Source: G713 sp034717835
Lineage (GTDB): Bacteria; Chloroflexota; Anaerolineae; B4-G1; SLSP01
DNA length: 14,186 nt
Direction of reading: 5' to 3'
Assembly: GCA_034717835.1 (NCBI GenBank)
Contig: JAYELZ010000145.1
Span: forward strand, 1-14,186
Positions 12,141 to 14,186 of this stretch are shown piece after piece (positions within the stretch are counted from its first letter, which is position 1; every line of letters starts with the position of its first letter). Under the pieces are notes generated by a model that did not search any database, was not told the origin of the DNA, and saw only the letters and a program-made list of their open reading frames with translations. The position numbers and the translations under genes are program-made.

Positions 12141-13805
12141 CTAGGGGACGATCTCCGCTAGTAACGCACCTTGCTGCCAGAGTTGCAAAGCCCAGCCTAG
12201 CCCGGCGCCAGCTTGGGATTGCTGAAATGGCGTCCCCGGCCCCAGCGCCGGTAGCCACTCGGTGACGAGTTCCCCATGCTGCCAGAGCACCAGCGAAATA
12301 TCGACCTCACGTGCAGCATAAATCCCTACCGTCACGCCCGCGTCGGTTTGCCGGCAAGCGACCGCCACCTCAGCATTCGCCCAATCCAGCCCGCCGATGC
12401 CATGCACCGGATACCAGCGTTCGTTCCAAGAGACGCTCCCACCGGCAGGCAGCACGCGGTCATCTTCTGGGAAAAAGGTGCGATTGTAGCCGCCCCAAAA
12501 TTCAAAGTAACGACTTCCGTCGTCGGAGTAGAGCGTAGCAGGAAGATCTCCCAGGACAAAGATCTTCATTCCCGGCGCAATCTCCGGTGGATAGGCGCGC
12601 ACGATGCCCTGGTCGGCGCCGGTATCGTAGGCCCCGGCCGCTCCTTTGGCCTCGGTGGCGAAGAGCCCCAGGTAGTTACGCCATTCCGCGTAGCGCCCGA
12701 AATCGCGCCCCGCATGGACGGGCCAGCTGATCAGGTTGCGCGGCCCCGGCAGTGAACCATCGCCGGTGGAATGCACCATCATCTGAGTGGTGGGTACCCA
12801 GAAGTGCAGGTCGGCGGAGGGCGTGTTGCCGTCGGAGAGCGTGAGCATGGCGTTGATCCAAAACTGGAGCGGTTGCGCTGTATGCGTGGGATTGGAGAGC
12901 TGCGGCGTGATGCTCAACGCGCTCTCCCCAGCGTGGAGTTGCAAGGTGATGGCAACGCGCAGGCCGGTGCGGTCGTCCGTATCCCAGACGCGGATACCGC
13001 GCCACTCCGCGCCGCCCAGGAGCTCATATTGCCAGGGGCGATACTCGTTGAGTCCGTGCTCGTTGACCGGGAAGGCCCATTCGAGGCCGCCGGTCGCCAG
13101 CCACCAGCCGCGATAGCCCCAATGCGTCGGTTTGAGCACGGGGTTAGCGTAGGTGAGCCGGCGCCCCGTGACCTTGTCCTCCCAGCGCAAGATGCGTCCT
13201 CCCAGCGCCGGCACTACGATGACGCGCGTGTAAGCGTTCTCCAGCACGATGGCGGCATAAGTGCGCGGCACGGGCGGCGAGACAGCGTCAAAGTTCAGTC
13301 CGGGGTAAGGGTAGTGCGGTTCTTCGGACGAGGAAGGGACGAGCGCGTTCTCCCAGCCGTAACTCTGCAAGGTGATCTCCGTCTCCCAGAGCGCGAGGGC
13401 GGAAGTATCCGCCGGCGTAGCTGTTGGTGCTGGCGGGGGAACGGTGGTCGGCGGGGCGGGGGGAATGGTAGTTGGTGATGCGGGAGGCCGGGTCGCCGTT
13501 GGCGATGTGATTGATTGCACCGTGGGCGTGATAGTGGGCAGCACGGCAGGGGGGTGCATTGTGGGCGGCGCGAGGGTCGCGTGCTTCATCGCGCAGAAAT
13601 CGCAAGGTTCGTCAGAGGGATCGTGAGTCGCTGTTGGCGACGGCGAGGGCGGCACGGTGACAGTACCCGTCGCGTCAGGCGTGACGGAGCAAGTGGGCGT
13701 AGGCCGGGGCAGCGGGGCAGCGCAACCGGTACTGCTCAACAGGATTACGAGGAGCAGTAGCCAGCTAGCATGCTTTAGATTATAGTGGATTATTTTGGGA
13801 CTCAT
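12141..13805 (-). CDS. Lipoprotein with Pro/Thr-rich linker and DUF5107-like mutarotase-type domain
   Basis: A 554-residue exported lipoprotein. The signal peptide (about 1-27) ends in the lipobox LSSTGC with C28 lipidated. Residues 31-133 are a low-complexity Pro/Thr/Ser/Ala linker of the type common on extracytoplasmic Chloroflexota proteins. It contains an isolated EPCDFCAMKH segment (C68, C71). The rest (about 135-554) resembles DUF5107, a beta-rich galactose-mutarotase-like fold: RVIVVPALGGRILRWEDK (194-211), then GWWLATGGLEWAFPVNEHG (233-251), a stretch of many Trp/Tyr residues and FEFWGGYNRTFFPEDD. A carbohydrate-binding or carbohydrate-processing role outside the membrane is likely but not shown. 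The ATG at 13805 has only a weak ribosome site (GAG four bases upstream). The domain call is from motif memory, so it is of moderate certainty; the lipoprotein call is firm. Confidence 0.82.
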   Translation of the reverse strand: MSPKIIHYNLKHASWLLLLVILLSSTGCAAPLPRPTPTCSVTPDATGTVTVPPSPSPTATHDPSDEPCDFCAMKHATLAPPTMHPPAVLPTITPTVQSITSPTATRPPASPTTIPPAPPTTVPPPAPTATPADTSALALWETEITLQSYGWENALVPSSSEEPHYPYPGLNFDAVSPPVPRTYAAIVLENAYTRVIVVPALGGRILRWEDKVTGRRLTYANPVLKPTHWGYRGWWLATGGLEWAFPVNEHGLNEYRPWQYELLGGAEWRGIRVWDTDDRTGLRVAITLQLHAGESALSITPQLSNPTHTAQPLQFWINAMLTLSDGNTPSADLHFWVPTTQMMVHSTGDGSLPGPRNLISWPVHAGRDFGRYAEWRNYLGLFATEAKGAAGAYDTGADQGIVRAYPPEIAPGMKIFVLGDLPATLYSDDGSRYFEFWGGYNRTFFPEDDRVLPAGGSVSWNERWYPVHGIGGLDWANAEVAVACRQTDAGVTVGIYAAREVDISLVLWQHGELVTEWLPALGPGTPFQQSQAGAGLGWALQLWQQGALLAEIVP

Positions 13806-13840
13806 ATTCTCAGTATGAAATCTATGGTTCCCCGAATCAC

Positions 13841-13854
13841 GGCGATGAATCGCC
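13841..13854. promoter_or_regulatory. Short perfect palindrome upstream of the lipoprotein gene
   Basis: GGCGATGAATCGCC is a perfect inverted repeat (6-bp arms, 2-bp centre) 35 bp upstream of the lipoprotein start and 30 bp past the antitoxin stop. It could be an operator or a small hairpin in the antitoxin 3' end. No clear promoter hexamers were found beside it. Confidence 0.3.
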
Positions 13855-13884
13855 TACTACAAGCCAGATTGCATCAGGTACGCT

Positions 13885-14112
13885 TCAATGCACTCTCCTA
13901 CTTTCGCGAATAAATTGTACAATTTGAGTGGTCGTAATGTTCAAGTCAATGCCTTCAACATCTAATGGAGAGCCGACTTTCTGTTCCGGCTTGATTACGA
14001 AGGTTTGGCCACCTTTGCGATTTACTCTGACCTCTCCTTCTCGAATTGCCAGATCTAGTAGTGCAGCCAAATTTTGTCTGGCCTCTGTGTAAGTATATAC
14101 AGTGCTCATCAT
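13885..14112 (-). CDS. Phd/YefM-like antitoxin
   Basis: A 75-residue small protein of Phd/YefM type. The N-terminal part STVYTYTEARQNLAALLDLAIREGEVRVNRKGGQTFVI matches the usual DNA-binding and dimerisation domain (strand, helix with ARxNLAxLLD, then a beta hairpin with RKGGQ). The C-terminal half (SPLDVEGIDLNITTTQIVQFIRESRR) is the segment expected to wrap the toxin. Tandem ATGs at 14112 and 14109 are both possible starts; the second has a better spacing from AGGTG. On the same strand, directly upstream with a one-base gap, is the end of a probable PIN-domain protein. The 79 bases downstream hold no gene, so any toxin partner must be that upstream one. Confidence 0.78.
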   Translation of the reverse strand: MMSTVYTYTEARQNLAALLDLAIREGEVRVNRKGGQTFVIKPEQKVGSPLDVEGIDLNITTTQIVQFIRESRRVH

Positions 14113-14113
14113 T

Positions 14114-14186
14114 TCACCTCGCCTCTACTACTTTTACCTTCATACGCTTGGCAAAGTCTACCAAACTTCTATCCAGAGACATCAAG
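14114..14186 (-). CDS. C-terminal end of a probable PIN-domain toxin (cut by window edge)
   Basis: An open frame enters from the right edge on the minus strand and ends at TGA (14114-14116). It reads LMSLDRSLVDFAKRMKVKVVEAR. This fits the last helix and strand of VapC-like PIN-domain ribonucleases, which commonly end with a D-x-x-L-x-x-x-A-x-x-x-x-V-x-V pattern. The stop is one base from the antitoxin start, an arrangement typical of co-translated toxin-antitoxin pairs. Only 23 residues are visible, so the call rests on pattern and context. Confidence 0.5.
   Translation of the reverse strand, partial: LMSLDRSLVDFAKRMKVKVVEAR

Noticed and set aside
12771..13478. Plus-strand open frame of 235 residues opposite the lipoprotein gene
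   Set aside because: It is antisense to a frame with a signal peptide and lipobox; the translation is compositionally odd and without motifs.
13806..13884. Search for a toxin gene downstream of the antitoxin
   Set aside because: Only 79 bases before the lipoprotein start, with no open frame of use.

Overview
The window is about 14.2 kb of bacterial chromosome with tightly packed, moderately GC-rich genes on both strands. No rRNA, tRNA, CRISPR array, transposase or phage gene was seen. The gene content points to a member of the Chloroflexota, perhaps an Anaerolineae-like lineage. Supporting signs are a Pro/Thr-rich lipoprotein with a DUF5107-like domain, a bacterial eRF1-like protein, HEAT-repeat and HD-domain proteins, strong Shine-Dalgarno sites with some GTG/TTG starts, and short-word tandem repeats between genes. 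This placement is inferred from gene style, not from a phylogenetic marker.

Left part (1-4787). A minus-strand pair encodes a class V aminotransferase followed by SerA (3-phosphoglycerate dehydrogenase, cut by the left edge), a likely serine-synthesis or serine/glyoxylate unit. The pair is separated by a 15-bp tandem repeat and preceded by a palindrome that may be an operator. Upstream of it on the same strand lie a small two-helix membrane protein, a strong hairpin terminator, a bacterial eRF1-like protein (GGQ loop reading GGS, plus a zinc ribbon), a 365-bp gap with two long hairpins, and radC. Divergent from radC is a two-helix membrane protein with two zinc ribbons.

Middle (4788-10164). 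Pyruvate kinase (minus strand) carries the residue signature of K+-independent enzymes. Divergent from it is a zinc-uptake operon, zur-znuA-znuC-znuB-fmdB-like. It has a full-consensus sigma70-type promoter (TTGACA-16-TATAAT) and a Zur-box-like palindrome over the expected transcription start, so it is probably repressed by its own first gene product when zinc is plentiful. The last gene encodes an FmdB-type zinc ribbon with a His/Cys-rich tail. The substrate-binding protein lacks two of the usual metal ligands.

Right part (10165-14186). This holds an HD-domain protein (minus), a HEAT-repeat scaffold protein (plus), a large lipoprotein with a Pro/Thr-rich linker and a mutarotase-like DUF5107 domain (minus), and a Phd/YefM-like antitoxin (minus). 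The antitoxin is preceded by what looks like the last residues of a PIN-domain toxin, cut by the right edge.

No wholly new multi-gene system is evident. The most distinctive points are the Zur-controlled zinc operon with its His-tailed FmdB protein and ligand-poor ZnuA, the eRF1-like protein with an altered GGQ loop, and the K+-independent-type pyruvate kinase.
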